Assembly (NCBI GenBank): GCA_031552735.1
Contig: JAVBMF010000024.1
Location: forward strand, 1-64,000
Length of the DNA: 64,000 nucleotides
Reading direction: 5' to 3'
Source of the DNA: JAVBUY01 sp031552735
GTDB taxonomy: Bacteria > Bacillota > Clostridia > Christensenellales > Aristaeellaceae
Shown: in pieces, positions 24,830-33,293 of the stretch
Layout of the letters: every line of letters starts with the position of its first letter
How positions within the stretch are numbered: position 1 is the stretch's first letter
The notes under the pieces: model-generated
Told to the model about the DNA's origin: nothing
What the model saw: the letters and a program-made list of their open reading frames with translations, nothing else
Databases searched by the model: none
Made by a program: the position numbers and the translations under genes

Positions 24830-25948
24830 CGAAAGTATTCGGCACATAACGGCGGGTCTTGCTATGAGGGTGCGTTCTATGCCTGGGAAAGCCAAGAAGG
24901 CGGATTTGACGCCTGTTCGGACTACAATGTCACCGACGTGTTCACCGGCCGTCCCATGCGCACGCACTTCAAAGATAAGCAGGTCCATATCACCTCGGCT
25001 GTGGTGCACGGCCTGCTGAAATATATGGATCAAACCGGAGACGACAGCCTACTGTTGTCCGGTGGCATGCGCGTGCTGGTGGAAGCGGCTCGGTTTTACC
25101 ACAGTTTGCTGGTGCGGCGTGTCGGTCAATCCGTCTATGAGCTTTGGGATGTGATCGGCCCGGATGAATATCATGAGCGGGTCAACAACAATGTGTACAC
25201 CAACGAGATGGCGCGGATGGTCTTTCAGCAGACCGCATGCAGGCTGGCGTGGCTAAAGGAATCACATCTCGAGCACTACCGCGCGTTGGATGAAGCCACC
25301 GATTTGGCCGCCCTTAGTGTCCAGTGCCTCGACGATGCGCAGCGCCTGAAGCCGCCTGTCGTCCGTGATGGCGTGATGGAGCAATTTGATGGGTATCTCG
25401 CGCTGGAAGATGCGTCGCTGGATACCGTGCGCAACCGGCTGAAGCATGAGAAGGAATACTGGGGTGGCGCCTATGGCGTGGCCGCCCAGACGCAGATCAT
25501 CAAGCAGGCGGATGTCATTGCCGCGCTGTGTACATTGCCCGCTTTGGCCGATATCGCGCAAATCGCCGCGAACTACGACTACCATCTGCCTCGCACGGAG
25601 CACGGCTCTTCTCTTAGCGCCTGCATGTATGCGCTCGCCGCCTGCCGCATTGGTCGCCCCGACGATTCCTATCCGCTCTTTATGCAATCCGCCAACGCAG
25701 ATTTTGTGGGCGGCGGCCAGCAATGGGCTGGGCTGGGCTACATCGGTGGGACGCATCCGGCTGCCGCGGGCGGGGCCTATCTGGTGTTGCTGCGCGGTTT
25801 CCTGGGCCTGACATGGCAAGAGGGAAAACCCATTCTTGCCACGAAGTTGCCCAAAGGCTGGCGAAGGGTGCGTCTGCGCCTGTGCTATCAGGGACAATGG
25901 CACACCCTGGACACCGGTGTTTTGCGGGAAGAATTGACCAGTGCGTGA
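24830..25948 (+). pseudogene. 5'-truncated GH65 glycoside phosphorylase
   Basis: About 370 codons of the C-terminal part of a family 65 phosphorylase (kojibiose, nigerose or trehalose phosphorylase type). The proton donor is present in VIGPDEYHERVNNNVYTNE, after GAFYAWESQEGGFDACSDYN and before the catalytic-barrel end HGSSLSACMYALAACRIGRP and the small C-terminal beta domain. Family members have about 750 residues, so the N-terminal beta-sandwich, linker and part of the barrel are gone. The frame stays open up to about 24761 but has no ribosome site. Homology seems to begin near 24840. It probably represents decay after a deletion; an IS3 remnant lies downstream. Confidence 0.85.
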
Positions 25949-25965
25949 TGCGTAAGAACACCGCA

Positions 25966-26008
25966 AACGCAAGACCGGTGCAACGAACAGCCGCGCCGGT
26001 TTTGCGTT
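25966..26008 (+). terminator. Hairpin after the GH65 fragment
   Basis: AACGCAAGACCGG pairs with CCGGTTTTGCGTT (one bulge) across a 17-nt loop, 18 nt after the stop codon. No clear T-run follows. Probably the old 3' end of the phosphorylase transcript. Confidence 0.4.
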
Positions 26009-26049
26009 CTCGTTAGGCCGCACCGGGGCGTAGCATGCTGCGCGGTGGC

Positions 26050-26349
26050 TTGCCTTGCAAATAAGGCAGTGGTTTTCTCCGCGATAAAGCAAACCCGCGT
26101 AGCATACTTCAACCTGACCCAAGCATATGGCATTAGGCCCTCCATGTCATGAAGAGGCAACTGTTATGACAACGCCACGGCGGAGAACTTCTTCCCATTC
26201 TAAAAACGGAGTGCACCTACCGACAGAAAATTCACACCTTTAAGCAAGCTGGGCAACTCATTGACGAATACATCGACTGCAACAACCATGAGCGCATTCA
26301 GGCCAAAACAGGTCTGACGCCGCTCGAAAAGCGGCGTCAGACGGTGTGA
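26050..26349 (+). mobile_element. Degenerate IS3-family transposase (OrfB C-terminal remnant)
   Basis: Reading across one frameshift and one stop gives a clear IS3 OrfB end: AYFNLTQAYGIRPSMS, a TGA at 26150-26152 where Arg is expected, then RGNCYDNATAENFF. A shift near 26196 leads to ILKTECTYRQKIHTFKQAGQ and YIDCNNHERIQAKTGLTPLE, with a normal stop at 26347-26349. The DDE glutamate region (AENFF) is there, but the rest of the element and its ends were not found. Inactive. Confidence 0.8.
26312..26342. repeat. Perfect 13-bp hairpin in the transposase tail
   Basis: GTCTGACGCCGCT, loop CGAAA, AGCGGCGTCAGAC. It overlaps the last codons of the transposase remnant. It may be an old IS terminal structure or transcription stop. 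Confidence 0.6.
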
Positions 26350-26444
26350 TCCTACGATATATTGCGACAGGGCTCTTTATTCTCTGCCTGTTATCTCTGG
26401 GGCAGTGCATTACCGTGGACACCCTGACACCGCCTTTTTCTTGT

Positions 26445-27095
26445 TTAACGCAATGCCCGGTACCCCATCCAGACGATCCACACATACGCGCAGGTCTTGG
26501 GGATCATCAGGGTGCCGATCAGCGGGATCGCGTCGGCGAACAGTACAACCGGCAGATAAAACGCGAAGCTTAGCGTGATGGCAAGCCACATGAAGCGGAA
26601 CGGCCGGTCGTCGCGCCGGGAAAAGAACAGCACGATGAGGATGATGCCCAGCAGGACGAACGGAATGTTGCGATAGATGCCCCAGGACAGCGGCGCATCC
26701 AGCGCGGTCCAGCGGTTCTGCGGCATCAGGCACAGCACGATGCGCGCGATGGCCAGCGCGTACACGCACAGGGTGAGCGGTTTGCTGTGCCGGTCATACC
26801 GCTCGCACCACACATGGTACAGCAGCACATAGAATACGGTCATCGTGATGGAGGTGATCAGCTTGCCAATGCCCAGCGCAGGCGCAAAAGCGGGCAGGCT
26901 GGTGCTGCCGGTCGTGATCAGCGCCCCCATGCGCGGCACCAGATGAAACGCGTCGCCGCAGCCCAGCACAATGGCGCACAGGCCAAAGAGGATGAACTGC
27001 TTTCGTCCGGCGGCTTTGGCCAAAATCAGCGCGCCGAGCATCACCACGCCGAGCAGATACGGGATTTCAAAGATTGGCTCCATGATGGCTTGCAT
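26445..27095 (-). CDS. Hypothetical multi-pass membrane protein
   Basis: 216 residues with about seven hydrophobic helices (first IPYLLGVVMLGALILAKAAG; last TLMIPKTCAYVWIVWMGYRA). No catalytic motif recognised; FHLVPRM between helices two and three contains a conserved-looking His. ATG at 27095 with GAGGAGA 8 nt upstream; the longer frame reaching 27218 has no ribosome site and would overlap the gene upstream. 38 nt after the membrane protein at 27134-27655, so probably co-transcribed. Function unknown. Confidence 0.75.
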   Translation of the reverse strand: MQAIMEPIFEIPYLLGVVMLGALILAKAAGRKQFILFGLCAIVLGCGDAFHLVPRMGALITTGSTSLPAFAPALGIGKLITSITMTVFYVLLYHVWCERYDRHSKPLTLCVYALAIARIVLCLMPQNRWTALDAPLSWGIYRNIPFVLLGIILIVLFFSRRDDRPFRFMWLAITLSFAFYLPVVLFADAIPLIGTLMIPKTCAYVWIVWMGYRALR

Positions 27096-27133
27096 ACTGA
27101 TCGTCTCCTCATGATATCGGATAAAGCAAAACG

Positions 27134-27655
27134 CTATGCGGCGGGGTTGCTTTGGTCCTTTTGCCACTGCGTGAAGGCTTGTTGCACGGCCTGCATGCCG
27201 GTGGAGAACAGGCGGCATTTTTTATCGATTAACAGGAAGATCGGAACCCCGATCTGCACCAGGATGCTGGCGATGAACACATAGTTGGAGAGACGAAAGA
27301 GCCAGCTATCGGAGCCGAGCGCGAAAAAAATGCCGTCCCGATACGCCTGATACAGCGAGTAAACGCCGCCGAGCAGCATCACATAGATTAGCGGCTTCGC
27401 GCCACTGCGGCTGATGGCGTCCGCAAAGAACCAAGCGACCATCACCGACACAATCTGCACAGCGTAGAGTGTGGGGCGCAGGGGGATGCCATGTGCGATC
27501 GCTACCCCAATGACCAGCAGCGCATACAGCGCACGCAGCGCGACCAACGTGAAAAGCAGCCTGCGGATCAGTGGTTTTCTGTCTTGATAGCCCGGGTATA
27601 CGTCCTCATATTGCGCGATCAGCGCACGGTGCTTCTCCATATTCGCGCTCTGCAT
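27134..27655 (-). CDS. Hypothetical small membrane protein
   Basis: 173 residues with four predicted helices (LLFTLVALRALYALLVIGVA, LYAVQIVSVMVAWFFADAIS, LIYVMLLGGVYSLYQAY, YVFIASILVQIGVPIFLLID). No known motif. Start at ATG 27655 with AGGGAGT upstream. It lies between the tocopherol-cyclase-like gene and another membrane protein on the same strand. Function unknown. Confidence 0.7.
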   Translation of the reverse strand: MQSANMEKHRALIAQYEDVYPGYQDRKPLIRRLLFTLVALRALYALLVIGVAIAHGIPLRPTLYAVQIVSVMVAWFFADAISRSGAKPLIYVMLLGGVYSLYQAYRDGIFFALGSDSWLFRLSNYVFIASILVQIGVPIFLLIDKKCRLFSTGMQAVQQAFTQWQKDQSNPAA

Positions 27656-27723
27656 CAGATACTCCCTTCGCGGCAAACCGCTGTCAGGTTTTTCTAGATC
27701 ATATACGAACAGGCGGCAAGCCG

Positions 27724-28560
27724 TCAAGAGAAATGATGCACATGCTCGAAGCTGACATGGTGGCTGGTGAAGTCAAAGAGGGTTGTGCCGCGCGAGGAAA
27801 ACCGGAACCGGCCGGAGCAAGCCGCGCATTCGGTGATTTCGCGCGACATCCTGCCAAGGCGCGGGGCGCAGAGCGGCTTTCCCTCCGCCGACTGCATCGT
27901 AATCTCCAGCGCATACGCGCCCTGCCGCAACAGCAGATGCTCCGCGTCGCACCGCAGGATTTTCACACCCAGGTATGTTGCGAACCGGTATTCACGACCC
28001 TGCCAGTACACGACGCATATGCAGCCGGTAAAGCAGCGCCACAAAAAAGGGATATCCGCAATCGCCGCCACAACGCAGCATTTTTCCGGGAAGTCATTGC
28101 AGTGCAGCCAAGTGTAGCGCTGGGGGAAGGACGTGCCGCTATCGCCTTCGATGTATCCGATGCCGCCGGTAAAGTCGATGGTTTCTCCATTGATGGTCAA
28201 CGCACCCACAAGGCGATGGTGCAGGCTGAGGATGCTGTGCCTGCACTCCATGGGCAAAAAGCGAAAGATACCCATGATGTCGCTTTGCAGCGGGGTCAAC
28301 TGCGCATAGGCAATTTTGCCGTGCACGGAGAGATCGTCGTGCGCTATGCACACATCCAACCCCTTTTCGCTGAACGAGCTTGCGCCAAGCCGGATCCCCT
28401 CGGCCTTGCGGTATTGCGCCAGAGGGTAGGGAATGTTGTAGGAGGCAGTGTCGGTCAGCACCTGAATAAAAGCGTGGTCGGAAGAAGCGCCCACAATCAG
28501 CGCGACCGTGTGCGGCCCCTTCTGGTGCTTGAAGTAGAGACCATCAAACGTTTGCTTCAC
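27724..28560 (-). CDS. Tocopherol cyclase-like / AttH-type lipocalin protein
   Basis: 278 residues. Begins GTG-KQTFDGLYFKHQKGPHTVAL and ends in TECAACSGRFRFSSRGTTLFDFTS, resembling the bacterial tocopherol-cyclase family (a two-half beta-barrel). The plant enzyme closes the chromanol ring; bacterial members of this type have no known reaction, and no prenylquinone pathway is visible here. The GTG start overlaps the upstream FAD oxidoreductase stop by 4 nt, so the two are translationally coupled and may act together. Confidence 0.72.
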   Translation of the reverse strand: MKQTFDGLYFKHQKGPHTVALIVGASSDHAFIQVLTDTASYNIPYPLAQYRKAEGIRLGASSFSEKGLDVCIAHDDLSVHGKIAYAQLTPLQSDIMGIFRFLPMECRHSILSLHHRLVGALTINGETIDFTGGIGYIEGDSGTSFPQRYTWLHCNDFPEKCCVVAAIADIPFLWRCFTGCICVVYWQGREYRFATYLGVKILRCDAEHLLLRQGAYALEITMQSAEGKPLCAPRLGRMSREITECAACSGRFRFSSRGTTLFDFTSHHVSFEHVHHFS

Positions 28561-29855
28561 TCGCGGAGCCCTCCCATTGCGGGGTTGTCCAGCAGGCGGC
28601 CGTCTGCGTCAAACCGCGAGCCGTGGCAGGGGCAATCCCACGAATGCTCGGCGCGGTTCCATTGCAGCGCGCAGCCGAGGTGCGGGCATGTTTTCTCTCG
28701 AAAGCGCAGCATGCTCACCATGGCGTTGAAGCCATTGATCATAAGTTGCGGCGTCAGCATGCTTCTGGCTGGAGAGAACACCGGCGCGAAGGCAGGTTGC
28801 TTGTCCTGCACCATGTCGCTGAGCAGCATCGCGGCGACCATGGAAGAGGTCATGCCCCATTTGTTAAAGCCGGTGGCTACATATAGATGCTCGCAGGGTT
28901 TGGCATACAGCCCGATATAGGGCACTGCGTCAAGCGATATGCAATCCTGTGCCGCCCAGGCATATGCTTCGGTCGCATGGGGGTACGTTTGCTTTGCGAA
29001 CGTGCGCAGCACCTGCCAGTTTCCGCCGTTTTTGCCGGTTCGGTGATCGCCGCCGCCAACAATCAGCATGCCCTCATGGTTTCGAAACGAGAGACCGTCG
29101 GCTTTCTCTTCCAAATACATGCCGTCAAGGTCGGGCGCGTTTTGCAGCGCGATGGCATAGGAGCGATGCTGGTACATTTTCATGAAATACGCGCCATACC
29201 GGTTGAGGATGGGAAAGTGCGTCGCCACAATAATCTTTTCCGCCGTGATTTTACCGCGGTTTGTCAGGGCGAACTGCTTGCCGATCTCGCGCACAAAGGT
29301 ATGCTCGAAAATGCGCAGGTTCTTGGATATCCCCGCAATGAACCGCAGCGGATGAAACTGCGCCTGATCGTCAAACCGGATCGCACCGGCGATGTGAAAT
29401 GGCAGCGCGGTATCACGCACAAACGCGGAGGAAAAGCCCAGTGCGTCCAGCGCGGCCACCTCGCGCTCGATCGCCGCGCGGTCGTTCAGCGAATACACAT
29501 AGGCGGCTTTTCTTTCGAACGCGCAGGGGATGTCCGCACAAAGCCGCGCGAATGTTTGCAGGGCCAGTTGGTTCGCCGCCAGATACATGCCCGCTTTTTC
29601 GACGCCAGCCTGCCGGATTAGTTGCTGATAGATTAGCCCGTGCTGTGAGGTGATCTTGGCGGTGGTGTTTTTTGTGACGCCGCCGCCGATGCGGTTGCCT
29701 TCGACGAGCAGGGCGTCTATGCCCTGCTGGCGCAAAAACCAGGCGCACAAAAGGCCCGCCATGCCCCCGCCGATGATGAGCACGTCGGTTTTTGCATCGC
29801 CTTCCAGCATTGGGAATTGCGCTAGGGTTGCGCTGTCAGACCAAACGGAGTTCAA
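28557..29855 (-). CDS. FAD-dependent oxidoreductase with C-terminal Rieske domain
   Basis: 432 residues. The DAO-type FAD fold begins with TDVLIIGGGMAGLLCAWFLR, then TKNTTAKITSQHGLIY. The C-terminus carries a Rieske 2Fe-2S motif: CPHLGCALQWN and WDCPCHGSRFDADGRLLDNP (CxH and CxxH). Such fusions are common in Firmicutes with unknown substrates. Start taken as TTG at 29855, with GGGAGGTG 7 nt upstream; the open frame up to 29954 has no ribosome site. Coupled to the tocopherol-cyclase-like gene downstream. Confidence 0.88.
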   Translation of the reverse strand: MNSVWSDSATLAQFPMLEGDAKTDVLIIGGGMAGLLCAWFLRQQGIDALLVEGNRIGGGVTKNTTAKITSQHGLIYQQLIRQAGVEKAGMYLAANQLALQTFARLCADIPCAFERKAAYVYSLNDRAAIEREVAALDALGFSSAFVRDTALPFHIAGAIRFDDQAQFHPLRFIAGISKNLRIFEHTFVREIGKQFALTNRGKITAEKIIVATHFPILNRYGAYFMKMYQHRSYAIALQNAPDLDGMYLEEKADGLSFRNHEGMLIVGGGDHRTGKNGGNWQVLRTFAKQTYPHATEAYAWAAQDCISLDAVPYIGLYAKPCEHLYVATGFNKWGMTSSMVAAMLLSDMVQDKQPAFAPVFSPARSMLTPQLMINGFNAMVSMLRFREKTCPHLGCALQWNRAEHSWDCPCHGSRFDADGRLLDNPAMGGLRE

Positions 29856-29938
29856 AAACCCACCTCCCTTGTGGTACAATTCCCGGGACGCGGGATATTT
29901 ATCACAAGGGATGGGTGGGCCGGAGCGTTTGGAGGATG

Positions 29939-30424
29939 CTATTTGTTGAACCAAGATGATTCCGTGGGGCAGATGGCTTTCAGCCGTTCATATTCGGCTT
30001 GCGGAAAGGGCCCCCACTCGCTTTCGTACAGCGCGCGCCCATTCCCGTTTTCGTAGAGGTTGAACTCGTTCACAACGCTGCGAATCATTTCATCAAAGCG
30101 GTCTTGTGTCCGGTACAGGGACTCGCCGATGCACTTTTGCAGCGAAGCGCCTTCAAAAGCGCAGTGGAACGCATCCGCCTCCGAGCGAAAAACTTCGAGT
30201 GTGACTGCTGCGCCATCCTTCTCGATCCGCAGGATTTCCGCGCCGGGCTCGCCTTGCCAGCATAGCCAGCGAACGTCGGCGTGCTCTTTTGATACATCAA
30301 GCAACGCCTGCAGCAGCAGCTTCGGCGCATCACAATGCAGAAAATCAGAGTTTTTCAGCATCCAATGCCGGTTGATGTCCAGTTCAAACCATCCGGCGTC
30401 TATCGAAATCACTTTGATCAGCAT
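29939..30424 (-). CDS. Hypothetical protein
   Basis: 161 residues, soluble, no signal. MLIKVISIDAGWFELDINRH and RIEKDGAAVTLEVFRSEADA are mixed alpha/beta; not recognised. The ATG at 30424 overlaps the stop of the glycosyltransferase gene by 7 nt, and GGGGAGT lies upstream, so the two are coupled. A protein that follows a GT2 gene this tightly may be an accessory factor, but nothing in it shows that. Confidence 0.7.
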   Translation of the reverse strand: MLIKVISIDAGWFELDINRHWMLKNSDFLHCDAPKLLLQALLDVSKEHADVRWLCWQGEPGAEILRIEKDGAAVTLEVFRSEADAFHCAFEGASLQKCIGESLYRTQDRFDEMIRSVVNEFNLYENGNGRALYESEWGPFPQAEYERLKAICPTESSWFNK

Positions 30425-31182
30425 GGTTTACTCCCCACACGGCGGGCAGTCACCGCGCACGTCACCAAACGGTGCAGTACGCAGGCCAACAGCACGATCC
30501 GGTTTTTCACGACGGCAAGCAGCTTGTTTCTTTTCGTGGGCGTCACGTTATTGGCATGCAGCCGGTGATAGATTAGCACCTGATCCACCAGACAGATTTT
30601 GCCCTTTAGGCCGACCATGATTGTCGAAAAGATGTCGTGGGGAATATGGCGGGTTACATCGGGGAAGGGCAGGAGATAGCGCATGGTTTCTTTGCGAAAG
30701 GCCATGCAGCACCCGTAGAACCGCCCATGGACAAAGTTGGCGACCGGGTTTGTCGTTGCCTTGGTCGCACCAAACATCGTGCCGGGGGCGGGGTGCAGCG
30801 TTTCATCTGTAAACACGCCGTCATGGACGGCCATATCGGCCTGCTGTTGCGCCATGGCCGTGATCATGACCTCGATTTTTTCGCTCAGCCACACATCATC
30901 CTGATCGCTGAGGAAGATATAGTCCCCCTTGCAATGCTGGACAGCGTTGGTGAAATTGCCGCAGACGCCAGCTTTCCGCGCGTTGTGCACGCAGCGGATT
31001 CTCGGGTCTTTGCGGCAGTATTCCTGAATGATGTCCAGTGTCCGGTCTGTGGATTGGTCATACGAAACGACCAGCTCATCGTCAGGCCCCAGCATGCCCA
31101 GGATAGAATCAAGCTGCTCTGGCAAGTGCTTTTCACCGTTGTACACCGCCATGGCAACCGATGCCCGTATTGTGCTGTTCAA
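30418..31182 (-). CDS. Family 2 glycosyltransferase
   Basis: 254 residues, GT-A fold: ASVAMAVYNGEKHLPEQLDS, then SYDQSTDRTLDIIQEY, and GDYIFLSDQDDVWLSEKIEV with the acidic metal motif. The C-terminal half resembles rhamnosyl-type transferases (RFYGCCMAFRKE, HIPHDIFSTIMVGLKG). Acceptor unknown; probably cell-surface polysaccharide. Start taken as TTG at 31182 with GGAGAGG 9 nt upstream; an extended -10 (TGCTATACT) at 31207-31215 would start transcription too late for longer versions. Confidence 0.86.
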   Translation of the reverse strand: MNSTIRASVAMAVYNGEKHLPEQLDSILGMLGPDDELVVSYDQSTDRTLDIIQEYCRKDPRIRCVHNARKAGVCGNFTNAVQHCKGDYIFLSDQDDVWLSEKIEVMITAMAQQQADMAVHDGVFTDETLHPAPGTMFGATKATTNPVANFVHGRFYGCCMAFRKETMRYLLPFPDVTRHIPHDIFSTIMVGLKGKICLVDQVLIYHRLHANNVTPTKRNKLLAVVKNRIVLLACVLHRLVTCAVTARRVGSKPC

Positions 31183-31274
31183 GCAACCATTCCTCTCCGG
31201 TACGGCAGTATAGCAAGAATCCGAACCCTTCGCCACAGCAAACACTGTCGTGATTGATTCGGATTATTTGGGTT

Positions 31275-31360
31275 TGGTGCCGGTGGTGGGACTTGAACCC
31301 ACACGCCATCGCTGGCAACGGATTTTGAGTCCGCCCCGTCTGCCATTCCAGCACACCGGC
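31275..31360 (-). tRNA. tRNA-Leu (anticodon CAA)
   Basis: 86 nt including an encoded CCA end. The acceptor GCCGGTG pairs with CACCGGC, the anticodon stem GCGGA/TCCGT holds the loop CTCAAAA, giving anticodon CAA (reads UUG), and the T arm GTGGG-TTCAAGT-CCCAC is intact. A long variable arm (class II) fits leucine. Confidence 0.97.
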
Positions 31361-31374
31361 ATGGTGCGAGATGT

Positions 31375-31404
31375 ATTATAGCATGCGGCGCGGGGAGTGC
31401 GCAA
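31375..31404 (-). promoter_or_regulatory. tRNA-Leu promoter
   Basis: Minus strand TTGCGC (31399-31404), an 18-bp spacer and TATAAT (31375-31380), 14 bp before the tRNA 5' end. Confidence 0.65.
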
Positions 31405-31418
31405 GAGTGCGGTGAAAA

Positions 31419-33080
31419 CTATTCGTCCACCACTTCGACAAACTCGCGCCCGAACAGGTCGAACACTTGCTCCTGCCGCTGCTGGCTCTGCTGGGCCTGC
31501 TGCCGGGAGGGGGCGGTGCTCTCCAGCATCAACAGCAGCGTGGCTTGCGGATCGCCCGCGTCGCGCAGCGCTTGTTCAATGGGCTGCCGCCAAAACGGCT
31601 GATCCAGTGTTTTCATCATGACTTCCAGCGTCGGTGCGAACTGCACCTGATACGTGTGGCCGTCGCGTCCGATAAAGCGCGTATTGCGTAGCTGCGCAAA
31701 CGCGGCAGGCTGTTGGCGCTTGAGCAAATCCATCGCCTGATTCCATATGCGCTGCACATCGTCGTCGCCGGGAATAACCGATGCGGCTTGCGGCTTGGGT
31801 GCGGGCTTGGACGCGACGGGCGGAGGGGTTTCGGTTGTGGGTTGCGCGGACACAGACGCCGGTACCTCCGGGGGTTTGATCACAGCGCCCTGCTGCACGG
31901 CGCGCTCCAGCGCGGCGATGCGCATCAGCACCGCATCGGGAACCGCGATGGGTGCGGCAGGCTGCGCGCCATCGGGCTTGGTGAGGCTCTCTTGCGGCAG
32001 GCAGGCGCGCACCGCCGCCATCTCCAGCGCGACGCGTGGCTGGTTGGCCCACTTCATGTCAGCCTCGGCGGCGATAAACAGGTCAAGCATGGTGAGCAAC
32101 CGCGCGCCAGATACGGTGGCGGCCTGCTCGGCATAGCGCCGGGCATCCTCGGCGGTGATCTCCAGCACATCGGACAACGCGTCGCCGCAGTGCTGCGCCA
32201 GCATCAGCGCGCGCAGATGCTGCGTGATATCGCGCGCAAACACCTGCGCCTCGCGCCCGCCGCGCATCAGTTGGTCGATCAGCGACAGCGCATCGGCGCT
32301 GTCACCGGCCAGCAGCGCGCGGGAGAACCGAAATAAAAAATCACGGTCCGATGCGCCCAGTACCTGTAGCACCAGCGCTTCGTCCAGCTTGCCGTCGCTG
32401 TAAGACAGGCACATATCCAGAATGGACAGCGCATCGCGCATGCCGCCCTCGGCCGCGCGCGCAATGCGGTCCAGCGCCGCCGGTTCGGTCTGCGCCCCAG
32501 CCTTTTCGGCGGCTTCGCGCAGGCGCGGCACCATCTGTATGGCCGGGATGCGGTGAAAATCATACCGCTGACAGCGCGACAGGATGGTGGCGGGCAGCTT
32601 CTGCGGCTCTGTGGTGGCCAGAATGAACACCGCGTGCGGCGGCGGCTCTTCCAGCGTCTTGAGCAGCGCGTTAAACGCGCCGGAGGACAGCATGTGCACC
32701 TCGTCAATGATATACACGCGATACTGGCCGTACTGTGGCGGATACTTTACTTTGTCGCGCAGGTCGCGGATTTCGTCCACGCCATTGTTGGAGGCGGCGT
32801 CAATCTCGACGACATCCAGGTTGTTTTCCTCGGCCAGCCGCAGGCAGACTTCGCAGACGCCGCAGGGTTCGCCCTGATCGGGGGTGAGGCAATTGATGGC
32901 GCGCGCCATGACCTTGGCGGCGGAGGTTTTGCCAGTGCCGCGGCTGCCGCAGAATAAATACGCGTGCGCAACGCGTCCGCTGGACACCTGATTGCGCAGC
33001 GTGGTGATCACCGCCTCCTGCCCGACAAAGTCGGCGAAGCGGGTTGGCCGCCACTGCCGGTATAGCGCCTGATAGCCCAT
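31419..33080 (-). CDS. dnaX: DNA polymerase III subunits gamma and tau
   Basis: Clamp-loader ATPase, 553 residues. ALYRQWRPTRFADFVGQEAV opens the AAA+ domain; FCGSRGTGKTSAAK is Walker A; a zinc module follows (NCLTPDQGEPCGVCEVC); IYIIDEVHMLS-type Walker B and TTEPQKLPATILSRCQRYDF complete it. After about residue 360 comes a Pro/Ala-rich tau linker. The usual recR/ybaB neighbours are not downstream; the tRNA gene is. GGGGG lies 7 nt before the ATG at 33080. Confidence 0.97.
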   Translation of the reverse strand: MGYQALYRQWRPTRFADFVGQEAVITTLRNQVSSGRVAHAYLFCGSRGTGKTSAAKVMARAINCLTPDQGEPCGVCEVCLRLAEENNLDVVEIDAASNNGVDEIRDLRDKVKYPPQYGQYRVYIIDEVHMLSSGAFNALLKTLEEPPPHAVFILATTEPQKLPATILSRCQRYDFHRIPAIQMVPRLREAAEKAGAQTEPAALDRIARAAEGGMRDALSILDMCLSYSDGKLDEALVLQVLGASDRDFLFRFSRALLAGDSADALSLIDQLMRGGREAQVFARDITQHLRALMLAQHCGDALSDVLEITAEDARRYAEQAATVSGARLLTMLDLFIAAEADMKWANQPRVALEMAAVRACLPQESLTKPDGAQPAAPIAVPDAVLMRIAALERAVQQGAVIKPPEVPASVSAQPTTETPPPVASKPAPKPQAASVIPGDDDVQRIWNQAMDLLKRQQPAAFAQLRNTRFIGRDGHTYQVQFAPTLEVMMKTLDQPFWRQPIEQALRDAGDPQATLLLMLESTAPSRQQAQQSQQRQEQVFDLFGREFVEVVDE

Positions 33081-33111
33081 TGACTAGCCCCCTGTCCAAT
33101 GATTCGCTTCT

Positions 33112-33140
33112 ATTATCCCTGATTGTCCGATCGGTTGCAA
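33112..33140 (-). promoter_or_regulatory. dnaX promoter
   Basis: Minus strand TTGCAA (33135-33140), a 17-bp spacer and GATAAT (33112-33117). Confidence 0.65.
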
Positions 33141-33220
33141 GCATTTTCCGGATGCGCTGCGGTTTGGGCACGCTATGGGCGGGTTGTGGACGGCGGAATG
33201 GCAGGTTTGAGCCAAATGCC

Positions 33221-33249
33221 TTGACAGGATTTTGCAGGCGCGTTATCAT
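33221..33249 (+). promoter_or_regulatory. Promoter of the MacAB-like operon
   Basis: TTGACA (33221-33226), a 17-bp spacer and TATCAT (33244-33249), 44 bp before the macA-like start. Faces away from the dnaX promoter. Confidence 0.8.
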
Positions 33250-33293
33250 TGTGTCACTGTCCTAATACAATAAAAACCGAAAGAGGATTTTGT

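Noticed and set aside
33081..33220. SRP RNA (ffs) gene upstream of dnaX, as in some Firmicutes
   Set aside because: The SRP signature GGTCCGGAAGGAAGCAGC is absent; the region only contains promoters.
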